Shown here: positions 10,121-17,590 of the stretch, in pieces | Layout of the letters: every line of letters begins with the position of its first letter | How positions within the stretch are numbered: position 1 is the stretch's first letter | Source: Tessaracoccus sp. MC1679 | GTDB taxonomy: Bacteria > Actinomycetota > Actinomycetes > Propionibacteriales > Propionibacteriaceae | NCBI RefSeq assembly: GCF_014164775.1 | Contig: NZ_JACJGB010000011.1 | Span: forward strand, 1 to 60,503 | Length of the DNA: 60,503 bases | Reading direction: 5' to 3' | Notes under the pieces: generated by a model | Databases searched by the model: none | What the model was told of the DNA's origin: nothing | Seen by the model: the letters and a program-made list of their open reading frames with translations, nothing else | Program-made: the position numbers and the translations under genes

Positions 10121-10267
10121 CAGAGATCGCGAAACCTAGGTCTTCACCTGGAGCTGGTAACTCCGATAGGTGACCTCTCCTTGTCAGTTTGGAGAGTCCG
10201 GGGAAAAGCGATCAGACGATGTGTCGATCTACAGGAAGGCCGGTCCCGTCAGGGGCCGGTTTTTCTT
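10121..10267 (+). ncRNA. candidate structured small RNA
   Basis: No open reading frame of note lies here, yet three hairpins follow one another. Hairpin 1 pairs 10138-10142 with 10172-10176 and, inside it, 10146-10153 with 10161-10164 and 10168-10171 around a 7-base loop. Hairpin 2 pairs CTCTCC (10175-10180) with GGAGAG (10191-10196). Hairpin 3 is an intrinsic terminator ending at about 10265. With the candidate promoter at 10087-10114 this gives a transcript of about 145 bases. It lies in the leader of the dnaB operon on the opposite strand, as antisense copy-control RNAs of plasmids often do. It also lies 500 bp from the type IV-B CRISPR operon. Its role is inference only. Confidence 0.45.
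10240..10265 (+). terminator. intrinsic terminator
   Basis: CCGGTCCC (10240-10247) pairs with GGGGCCGG (10252-10259), with one G-U pair and a 4-base loop, followed by TTTTTC. This is a textbook Rho-independent terminator for plus-strand transcription. No plus-strand protein gene ends before it, which supports the small RNA. Confidence 0.8.
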
Positions 10268-10303
10268 ATGCCATGGGCCTCCCCGTACTGCGCATGAGGC
10301 TCA

Positions 10304-10639
10304 TCAGGCCACCAGGCTCGGCTGGTTGGCGCGCTCGCGGGCTGCGTCGTCGATGAGCTTCTGGATGTCAACGGGGACCTTCAGTCCGGCGCCGAGGGCG
10401 GCGTAGTAGGCCAGAGTGTCGGTGAGACTGAGACCCAACTCGTCGGCCATGGCCTCGAATCGCATCTTGTCTTCAGGGACGAGGCGCACCGTGGTGCGAG
10501 TACGAAGAATTCCCCCACGGGGGCTACGGCCTGGGCCGGGTGCTCGACGCGCTGACATGCTGACATCCTGTCGCAGGACACACATCCCGGCCGGGAGACA
10601 CGCCGCAGCATCGTAGGACGCATACAAGCCTTTTCTCAT
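10304..10639 (-). CDS. ribbon-helix-helix-like small protein
   Basis: A protein of about 111 residues. Its second half resembles a ribbon-helix-helix DNA-binding domain: TTVRLVPEDK as the strand, then MRFEAMADELGLSLTDTLAYY as two helices. The ATG at 10639 has GAGAGGGTGG just upstream; an internal ATG at 10558 (AGGAT upstream) would remove a poorly conserved-looking N-terminus and is a real alternative. It is divergent from the type IV-B CRISPR operon and shares its 5' region, which contains a near-palindrome CCTGTCACACCTGTG. Autoregulation and control of the neighbouring csf operon are therefore plausible but not shown. Confidence 0.6.
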   Translation of the reverse strand: MRKGLYASYDAAACLPAGMCVLRQDVSMSARRAPGPGRSPRGGILRTRTTVRLVPEDKMRFEAMADELGLSLTDTLAYYAALGAGLKVPVDIQKLIDDAARERANQPSLVA

Positions 10640-10678
10640 TGTCACCACCCTCTCAATTCAAGGAGGCATCCCCGACTC

Positions 10679-10753
10679 CACAGGTGTGACAGGCAGCGCA
10701 GCAATTTTCTCATCCCAGCCAGGTCACATCGGTGGTCCGCGTGCGGCTTCCTG
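10679..10753. promoter_or_regulatory. divergent promoter region of csf operon
   Basis: Two weak versions of the element's two-part promoter occur here. On the minus strand CCTGTCACA (10693-10685) is followed after 16 bases by TGCCTCCTT. On the plus strand CAGGTCACA (10720-10728) is followed after 16 bases by GGCTTCCTG, 22 bases before the csf1 start. The first boxes match well, the second boxes poorly. The near-palindrome at 10679-10693 could also be an operator. Confidence 0.35.
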
Positions 10754-10775
10754 CTGGGTAGAGGAGGTCAAAAGG

Positions 10776-11399
10776 ATGCTCGACCCTGTCGATGTGGCAT
10801 ATCGCCACCACGCCCCCGCTGAACCCGCAGCCGTTTCGACGGTTGGCGTGTGCTGCCGCTGCGGCCAGACCGTTCCCGTGCGACCTGTCAGCGGCGTGGT
10901 GTCGGCGAAGTTCACAGGCTTCGACCTGATGGGCGCGGGTGAGGGTCTGTGCCGAGGGTGTGCCTGGGCGTTCAGCATGCCAGCTCGACGCCTGGTGCTG
11001 TCGATCACCGCCACTACGGCCACCCTGCTTGACACCCCCTCGCTGTTCGACTCCCTGCTGCGCCCCAGCGGCAGCTCCGCGATCGTGGTGCCCCTGAGCG
11101 GGCGTAAGCATGTGTTGCCCTACGCGCAGTGGGGCACCGTGCGTGTCGATGACATCAACCTGACGTGGCGACCCAGTGACGTTCACCGGTTGAGGATCGT
11201 CGCAGATCTGCGCCTCCTGGGCGCCCCGGCCACATCGCTGCCCGCGCCGGCTCCGCCGGCGCGTTGGCTGACCAGTCGGCACCCTTCGGCGTGGGAGGCG
11301 ATCGACCGGCAGTGGCGCCAGCTGGATCCGTGGCGTCCCACGCCCCACCTGGATCTCGCGATCAAAGCAACCCATCACCTGAAAGGAACCCTTCGATGA
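10776..11399 (+). CDS. csf1: type IV-B CRISPR large subunit Csf1
   Basis: Csf1 is the large-subunit (Cas8-like) protein of type IV CRISPR-Cas effector complexes. The 207-residue protein has the family's paired zinc-finger cysteines: CCRC at residues 26-29 and CRGC at 59-62. The rest shows no catalytic motif. The ATG at 10776 has an excellent ribosome site (GAGGAGG, eight bases upstream). It opens a seven-gene plus-strand operon in which every gene overlaps the next by ATGA. Identification rests on the zinc motif, the size and the order csf1-cas11-csf2-csf3-cysH, which is characteristic of subtype IV-B. The family is divergent, so a profile search would be needed for proof. Confidence 0.75.
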   Translation: MLDPVDVAYRHHAPAEPAAVSTVGVCCRCGQTVPVRPVSGVVSAKFTGFDLMGAGEGLCRGCAWAFSMPARRLVLSITATTATLLDTPSLFDSLLRPSGSSAIVVPLSGRKHVLPYAQWGTVRVDDINLTWRPSDVHRLRIVADLRLLGAPATSLPAPAPPARWLTSRHPSAWEAIDRQWRQLDPWRPTPHLDLAIKATHHLKGTLR

Positions 11400-11632
11400 G
11401 CCTGGTCACGGCGGCGCTTGTGGTCGTCAGCGACGACAACAAGTTGACTCACCTGGTCGGATCGACGCCGGCTGTCGCCGGCGCACGCCCCTCCGACCGC
11501 GACGTGCTGTGCGGCGCCGACTACGCATGCGACTCGCAGGTGCCGGTGGTCGAGATCGACTGCGGTGAGTGCCTGATCGCCTCACAGCCCTACTGGGGTC
11601 TGCCCAGCTGGACCGAAGCGCAGCTGCCATGA
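11396..11632 (+). CDS. tiny cysteine-containing protein in csf operon
   Basis: A 78-residue protein encoded between csf1 and the cas11-like gene. It starts with ATG overlapping the csf1 stop (ATGA) and ends overlapping the next gene, so it is translated as part of the operon. It contains four cysteines (VLCGADYACDS and IDCGECLIA), spaced in a way that could bind a metal ion. I recognise no family. Its coupling on both sides argues against a spurious frame. It might be an accessory subunit, an inhibitor or a stabiliser of the effector complex. Confidence 0.6.
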   Translation: MSLVTAALVVVSDDNKLTHLVGSTPAVAGARPSDRDVLCGADYACDSQVPVVEIDCGECLIASQPYWGLPSWTEAQLP

Positions 11633-11817
11633 CCGGAACCAGGCCAGGCGCAGCCTTCCAAGACGACCTGGTGACGCTGATGCGCAAGCACCAGTTCCGG
11701 GGGGTCCCGGCCCGGGTCAGCACCACCATCAAGACCGCCGCCCTCAACAACGATCAGCAGAGCCTCCGGGAGTGGCTCCCCCGCGCCGTCTCGCAGATGA
11801 TCAAGGACCACCGATGA
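11629..11817 (+). CDS. tiny basic helical protein in csf operon
   Basis: A 62-residue protein, coupled by ATGA overlaps to the genes on either side. It is rich in positive residues and predicted helices (FQDDLVTLMRKHQFRG and LREWLPRAVSQMIKDHR) and has no cysteine. I recognise no family. The size and helical character are like small-subunit or RNA-binding helper proteins, but no motif proves that. It is one of two extra genes that make this operon longer than the standard type IV-B arrangement. Confidence 0.55.
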   Translation: MTGTRPGAAFQDDLVTLMRKHQFRGVPARVSTTIKTAALNNDQQSLREWLPRAVSQMIKDHR

Positions 11818-12221
11818 CCCTCACCGACACCAGGCCGACCCAGATGTGGCTGCACGCCACCGCCGGCTTCATGCCACCCCTCGAAGGCCCCGCCGGCACA
11901 GCGGAGCGTCTCCTGCTCCTGCTCCACTACAGCATCGACTGGGACACCAGCTGGGTCGCCGGCTACCGCACCACCTACTGGGACAAGCTGCTGCCCGACC
12001 GGATCCTGGTGGCCTCCCAGCAAGCCGCCAACCTGCGTCAGTGGTGGACCCAACTCGCCGACGATCTGCAAGCCTTCCCCACCACCGCCACCGCCCGCCA
12101 CGAGCTCGCCCAACTCCTCGACACCCCGGACCCGATGCCCGTGCTGCGCGTCCTGCGCCAGGAAACCCTCGCCCTCGTGCTGCGGACCCGCATCGTCGCC
12201 GAAACCCGCAAGCACCGATGA
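11814..12221 (+). CDS. cas11: type IV-B small subunit (Cas11-like)
   Basis: A 135-residue, largely alpha-helical protein with a tryptophan-rich middle (DWDTSWVAGYRTTYWDKLL) and helical C-terminus. Small helical proteins at exactly this place, just before csf2, are the Cas11 small subunits of type IV-B complexes, which line the minor filament beside Cas7. Sequence motifs are absent in this family, so the call depends on position, size and helical make-up. Start ATG overlaps the preceding stop and its own stop overlaps the csf2 start. Confidence 0.6.
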   Translation: MTLTDTRPTQMWLHATAGFMPPLEGPAGTAERLLLLLHYSIDWDTSWVAGYRTTYWDKLLPDRILVASQQAANLRQWWTQLADDLQAFPTTATARHELAQLLDTPDPMPVLRVLRQETLALVLRTRIVAETRKHR

Positions 12222-13027
12222 ACATCACCTGGACAGGCACCGCCACCGCCACCTCATCGATCAGCCACGGCAGCGAAACCCGCGGGCTGATCACCATGCT
12301 GCGCCGCGAGACCATCATCGGCCCCGACCACACCCCGGTGACCATCCCCCTGATCTCCGGCAACGCCTTCCGCGGCCGGCTGCGCCGCGTCGCCGAACAG
12401 CAGCTCGCCGACGTGCTGCACTACCGCGGGAAACTCACCCTCGCGGCCGCCGCCGCACTCCGCAGCGGAGGATCGCTGGTCAAGACCAGCGCCGCCCCCA
12501 TCTCCGGCGCCCGCCTGGCAGAACTACGCCAACTGGTCCCACTGATCGGGATCTTCGGCACCGCCGGCGCCGGCCGCATCATCGACGGCTGCCTCCAAGT
12601 CGGCAAACTCCTCCCCCATGCCACCGAAACCGCCCATCTGCTGGGCCAACCAGCCCCACTCTCCGTCCAGGACCTCACCCAGATCGAGACCTACAGCCGC
12701 GTCGACGACAGCTACCGCCACGACGCCGCCACCCCCACCGTCGACGACCACGCCAGCCAGCTGCAGTACCGAATCGAAACCTTCCGCGCCGGCACCACCT
12801 TCGACGTCTGGCTCAACCTCACCTCCCCCACAGACCTCGAGGCGGCCTTCTTCATCGACGTCCTCGCCCACTACAGCCACACCGCCACCATCGCCGGCCG
12901 AAGCGCCATCGGCCACGGCCGACTCCGACTCGACATCACCACCACCACACCCCCCACCACCCTCGACTGGCGCACACAGGTCGCCGCCGACACCCAGCGC
13001 GCCATCGACGCCCTCAACCAGCTATGA
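12218..13027 (+). CDS. csf2: type IV-B backbone protein Csf2 (Cas7)
   Basis: Csf2 is the Cas7-like RAMP protein that forms the helical backbone of type IV CRISPR complexes and grips RNA. The 269-residue protein begins with a ferredoxin-like strand and the pattern SHGSETRGLITMLRRE, then IPLISGNAFRGRLRR, which is the RAMP-family nucleic-acid-binding loop. A glycine-rich segment (LIGIFGTAGAGRIIDGCLQVG) follows, and a C-terminal RSAIGHGRLRLDI. It is ATGA-coupled to the genes on both sides. No crRNA-processing nuclease (Cas6) or repeat array is present, which matches subtype IV-B, where complexes form on other small RNAs. Confidence 0.85.
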   Translation: MNITWTGTATATSSISHGSETRGLITMLRRETIIGPDHTPVTIPLISGNAFRGRLRRVAEQQLADVLHYRGKLTLAAAAALRSGGSLVKTSAAPISGARLAELRQLVPLIGIFGTAGAGRIIDGCLQVGKLLPHATETAHLLGQPAPLSVQDLTQIETYSRVDDSYRHDAATPTVDDHASQLQYRIETFRAGTTFDVWLNLTSPTDLEAAFFIDVLAHYSHTATIAGRSAIGHGRLRLDITTTTPPTTLDWRTQVAADTQRAIDALNQL

Positions 13028-13740
13028 CCACGCCCGCCTACCGGCCCCTTCGAGTCACCGCCACCCTTCGCCACGGCATCGCACACGCCTCCCCCTGGAC
13101 TGTGGCCCTCGACGGACTCCTCGCCTCCCAGCTCTGGACCCACCACAAACACACCCAGCCACCAGGCCCACCGGCCCTCGATCAACCTGACCCGCCCGAC
13201 ATGGATCTCCCGCTGGCACGCTGCACCGCCGACCCGCTCTGGTGGCACTGGGCCGCCACCTGCGGCTGGCCCGACCCCGTGCCCCAGGACCCGGAGATCC
13301 GCTACTGGGGAACCAGACTCGACCACCGCCACGCCGAACACACCACCACCGGCCTGCCCCAGCACCTCCACGACTCGAAAGGACGCTGGAAGGCGTACTG
13401 GATGCCCCTCCCGGTCACCGTGGCCCACAGCCTCACCTGGCACGCCATCGGCGACCCAGACGCCGTCGCGCGCCTCCTCGAACCCATCACCGCCATCGGG
13501 AAGAAACGCTCCCAGGGGGAAGGCCGGATCAGCAGCTGGCGCGTCGACGTCGTCGACACCCTCGACCCGTTCACCGCCGGACACCTCTCCCCCACCGGCG
13601 CCCTGGCCCGACCCTGCCCCGCGGCATGCCTGACCGGCCACCCCGACATCATCGACGCCGGCCCCGGCTACGCCGCCGTGCGGCCACCCCACATGCACCA
13701 CTCCCGGAGAACCGATGTCCGCCTCCCCGCACCCCACTGA
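13024..13740 (+). CDS. csf3: type IV-B Csf3 (Cas5)
   Basis: Csf3 is the Cas5-like RAMP subunit that caps the 5' end of the guide RNA in type IV complexes. The 238-residue protein starts with a RAMP-like strand (LRVTATLRHGIAHAS), has LDGLLASQLW, and a C-terminal glycine-rich KKRSQGEGRISSWRVD loop of the kind seen in Cas5. The ATG overlaps the csf2 stop. The following cysH-like gene starts 26 bases before this gene ends. Together with csf1, cas11 and csf2 it completes the full effector complex, so the operon appears intact. Confidence 0.8.
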   Translation: MTTPAYRPLRVTATLRHGIAHASPWTVALDGLLASQLWTHHKHTQPPGPPALDQPDPPDMDLPLARCTADPLWWHWAATCGWPDPVPQDPEIRYWGTRLDHRHAEHTTTGLPQHLHDSKGRWKAYWMPLPVTVAHSLTWHAIGDPDAVARLLEPITAIGKKRSQGEGRISSWRVDVVDTLDPFTAGHLSPTGALARPCPAACLTGHPDIIDAGPGYAAVRPPHMHHSRRTDVRLPAPH

Positions 13741-14512
13741 CCTCGGCCTCAACCTCCGACACCTGGCCGGACTCCGCAAACCCACCCACAACACCACCCA
13801 GCTGATCGACCGCATCGCCGACCACCTCGACCAGCACGACGGCTACCTCGCCTTCTCCGGCGGGAAAGACTCCCTCGTCACCCTCCACCTCGCCCGACAA
13901 GCCGACCCCAACGTGCCGGTGTGCTTCTTCGACTCCGGCCTCGAATACCCAGAAACCCTGCGCTACATCGCCGACCTCACCGACACGTGGCAACTCAACC
14001 TGGACGTCATCCCAGCCGCCCGCCCCACCCTCGACATCCTCGTCGCCAACGGAACCTGGTCACACCACCGCACAGTCGGGGCACACACCAACCTGTTCAC
14101 CAACAACATCACCATCCCCTCCGCCCACGCCCACAACCGCCACGGCCCCGGGGAACTGTGGGGTCTGCGCAGCTACGAATCCAGCTCACGGCGCGTCATG
14201 TTCTCCCAAGCCCTCCGCCACGACCCCGCCGGCGGCACCGTCCACCGCACCAACGGCACCATCACCTACTCGCCCGTGTGGAACTTCACCGAAACCGCAA
14301 TCTGGGGCCACATCGCCCGCCACCAGCTGCCCACCAACCCGGTCTACGACAAACTCTCCCGCCTCGGAGCACCACCCCACGCCGTGCGCGTCTCCAACAT
14401 GATCGACGCCACCCAACTCGAACACGGGCGCTTGGTCTGGCTCAAACGAGGCTGGCCCAGCCTCTACCAGAGCATCGTCGACGCACTCCCCCGAGCAACA
14501 GAGTTCGCCTAG
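13715..14512 (+). CDS. CysH-like PAPS reductase family protein
   Basis: A 265-residue member of the phosphoadenosine-phosphosulfate reductase/ATP-pyrophosphatase fold. The PP-loop SGGKDSLVTL lies at about residues 47-56, followed by FFDSGLEYPET and WGLRSYESSSRR. A CysH-like gene at this place is a hallmark of type IV-B CRISPR loci; its function there is unknown. The protein lacks the C-terminal cysteine motif of true assimilatory sulfate reductases, so sulfate reduction is unlikely. Nucleotide modification or RNA chemistry is an alternative idea. It overlaps csf3 and ends the operon. Confidence 0.8.
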   Translation: MSASPHPTDLGLNLRHLAGLRKPTHNTTQLIDRIADHLDQHDGYLAFSGGKDSLVTLHLARQADPNVPVCFFDSGLEYPETLRYIADLTDTWQLNLDVIPAARPTLDILVANGTWSHHRTVGAHTNLFTNNITIPSAHAHNRHGPGELWGLRSYESSSRRVMFSQALRHDPAGGTVHRTNGTITYSPVWNFTETAIWGHIARHQLPTNPVYDKLSRLGAPPHAVRVSNMIDATQLEHGRLVWLKRGWPSLYQSIVDALPRATEFA

Positions 14513-14665
14513 CCTCCCTCTTTCATGAGGCGGTTTGAGAGCTGTCAGCTGGGCTGTCGGAGCCCGATCTGAGGGCTGGGTCGGGTGGGGGCGTGACTGT
14601 TGGCCGGTTGACGCTGCCGGTGGGCGGTTCTCCAGGTTTCCTCGGGTAGTGGCGGACGGTTGGGG

Positions 14666-15181
14666 TCAGGCAGGTGGTGGGATAGCGGCGATCCGGGCGA
14701 ACGCGGCCACGAGTTGCTCGACCCAGGGCCAGGTCTTGGGTAGACGTAGTCGTCGCCGTCGGGCGCCGTGAACGAGCCGTGCCGGGACATGCAGCAGCCG
14801 ATACCTGAGCGCCTTTGGTTCGGCCTTGGCCAGGTCCCCATCGAGAGCCAGCATCTTGAGCCAGGCGACCAGGTCGGCGGCGATCATGGTCAGCGTCAGC
14901 CAGGTCTGGTTGATGGCGAACTCGCGCGACGGGAACCGGCCTAAGCCCGAGTCCTTGGCGTGTCGGATCCGGTCCTCGACCCGGGCATGGGCCCGATGCC
15001 GGGCCTCGAGGAACTGCACCGTGCCGCTGCCGGTGTTGGTGGCGAAGGCTTGATACCGCCACCCGTCGGCCTCTTCGAACAGGGATAGTTGGGCCCCCGG
15101 GTGGGGGCGTTCCCGGCGAAGGATCACCATCATCCCAGAAGGCCAGCCATCGAGATTGAGCAGTCCGGTGATCTCGGCGAC
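14666..15181 (-). pseudogene. IS1380-family transposase, C-terminal fragment
   Basis: This fragment encodes the conserved second half of an IS1380 transposase: VAEITGLLNLDGWPSG, RRERPHPGAQLSLFEE, ATNTGSGTVQFLEARHRAHARVEDRI in two parts, and AKDSGLGRFPSR with the region of the last catalytic residue. The N-terminal half is missing. Upstream on this strand the frame breaks near 15181-15240. The missing middle part is found right beside it but on the plus strand. The element is dead. Confidence 0.8.
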
Positions 15182-15237
15182 TTCCCCGCCTGGTCGGCGG
15201 CGCTGAAGGCCGATGGTCAGGTCCGAGGCGATCGCCC

Positions 15238-15418
15238 AGGTCCCGATGCCGTATCGCCGGAACCTGTTGATCCGATGCGACGGGGCCGGCGCCTCTCACC
15301 AGTTGCTGGACTGGCTCACTGCGCAAGGCCAGGTCAGAGGCCGCAAACTGGACTACAGCGTGGGTTTCGCCATCGGGGAGAACGTGCGCGATGCGATCAC
15401 GCAGTTGCCGGCCGGGTC
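15238..15418 (+). pseudogene. IS1380-family transposase, inverted middle fragment
   Basis: The segment RRNLLIRCDGAGASHQLLDW and LDYSVGFAIGENVRDAI match the DDE core of IS1380 transposases that normally precedes the fragment at 14666-15181. It is in the opposite orientation, so the element has suffered an internal inversion plus loss of its N-terminal part. Confidence 0.75.
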
Positions 15419-15474
15419 ATGTACGGTTGCCGTGCGCATCTGTCTCGCGTTCTGAGGAAGATCTAGGATCGAGT

Positions 15475-16485
15475 GTGTCTACCCTTGTCAAACGCATGTT
15501 CTGGGGTGCGCTGATTCTCCTGGCCATCCTGTGGGTTGCCCCGTGGACCCCACTTGTTCGCATGAGCCCAGTCGCGATGTTGGTAGCTCCGGACACTGTG
15601 TGGGCGTCAGCCGTAGCAGTCCTAGGGGTGACGGTGGCAGTGGTCGGCCGGAGGAGGCCTGTGGCTGCCGCTAGTTGGATGGTGATCGCTTGCGTAGTCT
15701 TGGCGGGCCTCTTTGCAGGCAGAGCTCTGGTGCAGGGAATGGAGAATTCTTCCGCGCGACCGCGTGACGAGCGACAGTTGACAGTCCTGTCGTGGAACGC
15801 CCAAGGGATTCCGCCTGATGTGATGATGGGGCGGATCTTTCCAGTGCTCATCGAGCGCGAGGTGGACATTGTCGTTCTGCCTGAAACCGGGGATGTGATT
15901 GCGCGTCAAGCCGCCCAAGAACTTCAGTCGCTCGGATGGTCGAACACTGTCTACACAACCGAAGAGGCAACTTCAATCATGGTTCGAACCTCACTAGCGG
16001 CTCGAGCCGGATATCGGATCGTTCCAGGGAATCCACCTTGGGCAGGGCTGGCTATTCAGCCGAAGAATACATCTGCCGTGACTCCGACAATTATCGGGGT
16101 CCACGTGCAACAGCCAGCGCCTGGAAACCTCTCAGTTCGGGCTGAGCACCTCTCTTGGGTGCAGGGTATATGCGACCGTGAAGACTATGTCCTCGCGGTC
16201 GGTGATTTCAATGCGACGCTGAATCATCTGAGTCAGGCAAGCCTTGGGCGTTGCCGGGATATTGGCGTCCAGCATCGTGCCGGCGCGTCAAGTACTTGGC
16301 CGACGTGGCTGCCGTTCTGGTGGGGTATCTCGATAGATCGAGCCATGGTCTCGCCGCCATACGATGCAAAGAAGACGACGTTCGAGATTCTTCGTGATGT
16401 CGACACTTCAGGTGTCCCTGGTTGGGGAAATGGCTCAGGAGCCGATCATTGGCCTATTATTGTCACGATCGCGTCCGGTGGGTGA
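15475..16485 (+). CDS. membrane EEP-family phosphatase/nuclease
   Basis: The endonuclease/exonuclease/phosphatase (EEP) superfamily cleaves phosphodiester or phosphate ester bonds in nucleic acids, lipids or sugars. The GTG at 15475 starts a 336-residue protein. Three transmembrane helices come first (LILLAILWVAP, VAVLGVTVAVVG, WMVIACVVLAGLF). The extracytoplasmic catalytic domain follows: VLSWNAQG with the metal-binding Asn, VLPETGD with the Glu, GVHVQQPAP in place of the usual GTHL, VGDFNAT, and GADHWPI with the catalytic His. All key motifs are present. Its composition is less GC-rich than its neighbours. It is flanked by broken insertion sequences, so it may be recently acquired. Confidence 0.85.
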   Translation: MSTLVKRMFWGALILLAILWVAPWTPLVRMSPVAMLVAPDTVWASAVAVLGVTVAVVGRRRPVAAASWMVIACVVLAGLFAGRALVQGMENSSARPRDERQLTVLSWNAQGIPPDVMMGRIFPVLIEREVDIVVLPETGDVIARQAAQELQSLGWSNTVYTTEEATSIMVRTSLAARAGYRIVPGNPPWAGLAIQPKNTSAVTPTIIGVHVQQPAPGNLSVRAEHLSWVQGICDREDYVLAVGDFNATLNHLSQASLGRCRDIGVQHRAGASSTWPTWLPFWWGISIDRAMVSPPYDAKKTTFEILRDVDTSGVPGWGNGSGADHWPIIVTIASGG

Positions 16486-16544
16486 AGCGGACAATACGGG
16501 CTCTTCACAGAAGGCGGTGGGTGATAGGGCTGGAGTTCGGAGGG

Positions 16545-16850
16545 CCCTGGTGACGTGAAGGGGGCCCTCGGGTTGGCAGGATGAAGGTGTCTACGCCACA
16601 TCTGAAACCCAAGGGCCCTTGTGCGAAACGCTACCCCACCCTGCCTCGATACGTTCTGCCGTCTGGACCGTCTCGGGCTGTCCGTGACCGCCCAGCGCGT
16701 CGAACCCGACCACACCGTGCTGCGCTGCCGCCCCACCACACCCGCGGCGCCGTGCCCGGGCTGCGCCGGGCCAGGAGTCCGTCACGATGCGGTGGTGCGC
16801 CGGTTGGCGCATGTGCCGTTCGGGTGGAAGCCCACGATCCAGGAGGTGCT
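16545..16850 (+). pseudogene. ISL3-family transposase, N-terminal remnant
   Basis: The GTG at 16621 starts a frame with the ISL3 zinc-binding N-terminus: CPGCAGPGVRHDAVVRRLAH and VPFGWKPT. The repeated GGGCCCTxG/GGGGGCCCTCGG block at 16545-16572 probably is the left inverted repeat. The match stops near 16850 after about 75 residues of a normal 400, so the element is truncated. About 115 bases with no gene follow before the next stop. Confidence 0.7.
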
Positions 16851-16966
16851 CAACCGTGTACGCGGAGGCGGGGGAAACCTGCTTGGGTTCGCCAGCCTCG
16901 CTGGAGCGGAGATCATCAGAGGCCGGGAACTGCCTGAACTCCCACGATGCAAACCAAAGCAACTAG

Positions 16967-17590
16967 CTAACTCCGCAGCAACGCATACAGAGCCATGTCG
17001 GCCGGCCGCCGGTCAGGGTTGAGTCGTCGGTGTTCAGCCACGGCGTCGATCAGTTGGGTCGTCAACACAGGGGCGGACTGCCACGCCTTCGTTGTCTCCC
17101 TCGATCGGCGGGCTCGGTCGCGGGCGTGGGTGAGGGCTGCCCACAGGGCGTCGTCTAGGTCGGTGGGGCCGGTGAGGCGGGCGCGGTGTTCAGCGATTCC
17201 TAGGGCGAACTTCCCTGCGGTGGTGTGGGGCGCCGGACTGCCGTGGTCGGGTTTGACGTCGACGTCGCGGGCCTTGGTCAGCCGGTTCCACGCGTCGTCA
17301 CACATGCGACGAAACTTCCGCAGCCGCGGCGACTCGGGGTCGACGAGCAGCAGCTGGTCAGCGCGCTCCAGCCAGTCCTCGAGGACGTCGAAGCACCGGT
17401 GAGCCAAGTCGTCGTTGAACGCCAGCAGCATCCAGAGCTCCTGGAATCCGAGTCGGTCGGATCCCGGGACCAGGTTGGAGCGCAGCAGTTCCTCGAACTC
17501 GACCTGCGGGAGCAGCCGGAGCACGGTGGCTGTGCAGGGCTCAGGAATCGGGGTGGGATCGTGGCGTTCCCAAGGCGCGGGGATGATCAT
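16967..17590 (-). CDS. hypothetical protein downstream of whiB-like gene
   Basis: A 207-residue soluble, helical protein with no motif I recognise. The ATG at 17590 overlaps the stop of the whiB-like gene (ATGA), so they share a transcript. The middle part is rich in acidic and aromatic residues (DLAHRCFDVLEDWLERADQL) and the C-terminus is basic. A plasmid-specific regulatory partner of the WhiB protein is possible, but only the coupling suggests it. Confidence 0.6.
   Translation of the reverse strand: MIIPAPWERHDPTPIPEPCTATVLRLLPQVEFEELLRSNLVPGSDRLGFQELWMLLAFNDDLAHRCFDVLEDWLERADQLLLVDPESPRLRKFRRMCDDAWNRLTKARDVDVKPDHGSPAPHTTAGKFALGIAEHRARLTGPTDLDDALWAALTHARDRARRSRETTKAWQSAPVLTTQLIDAVAEHRRLNPDRRPADMALYALLRS

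Noticed and set aside
10776..14512. A CRISPR repeat array belonging to the csf operon
   Set aside because: No direct repeats of 23-37 bases with regular spacers are visible anywhere in the window; subtype IV-B normally lacks them.
13715..14512. Sulfate-assimilation enzyme CysH
   Set aside because: The location in a csf operon and lack of the C-terminal cysteine motif make a housekeeping sulfur role unlikely.
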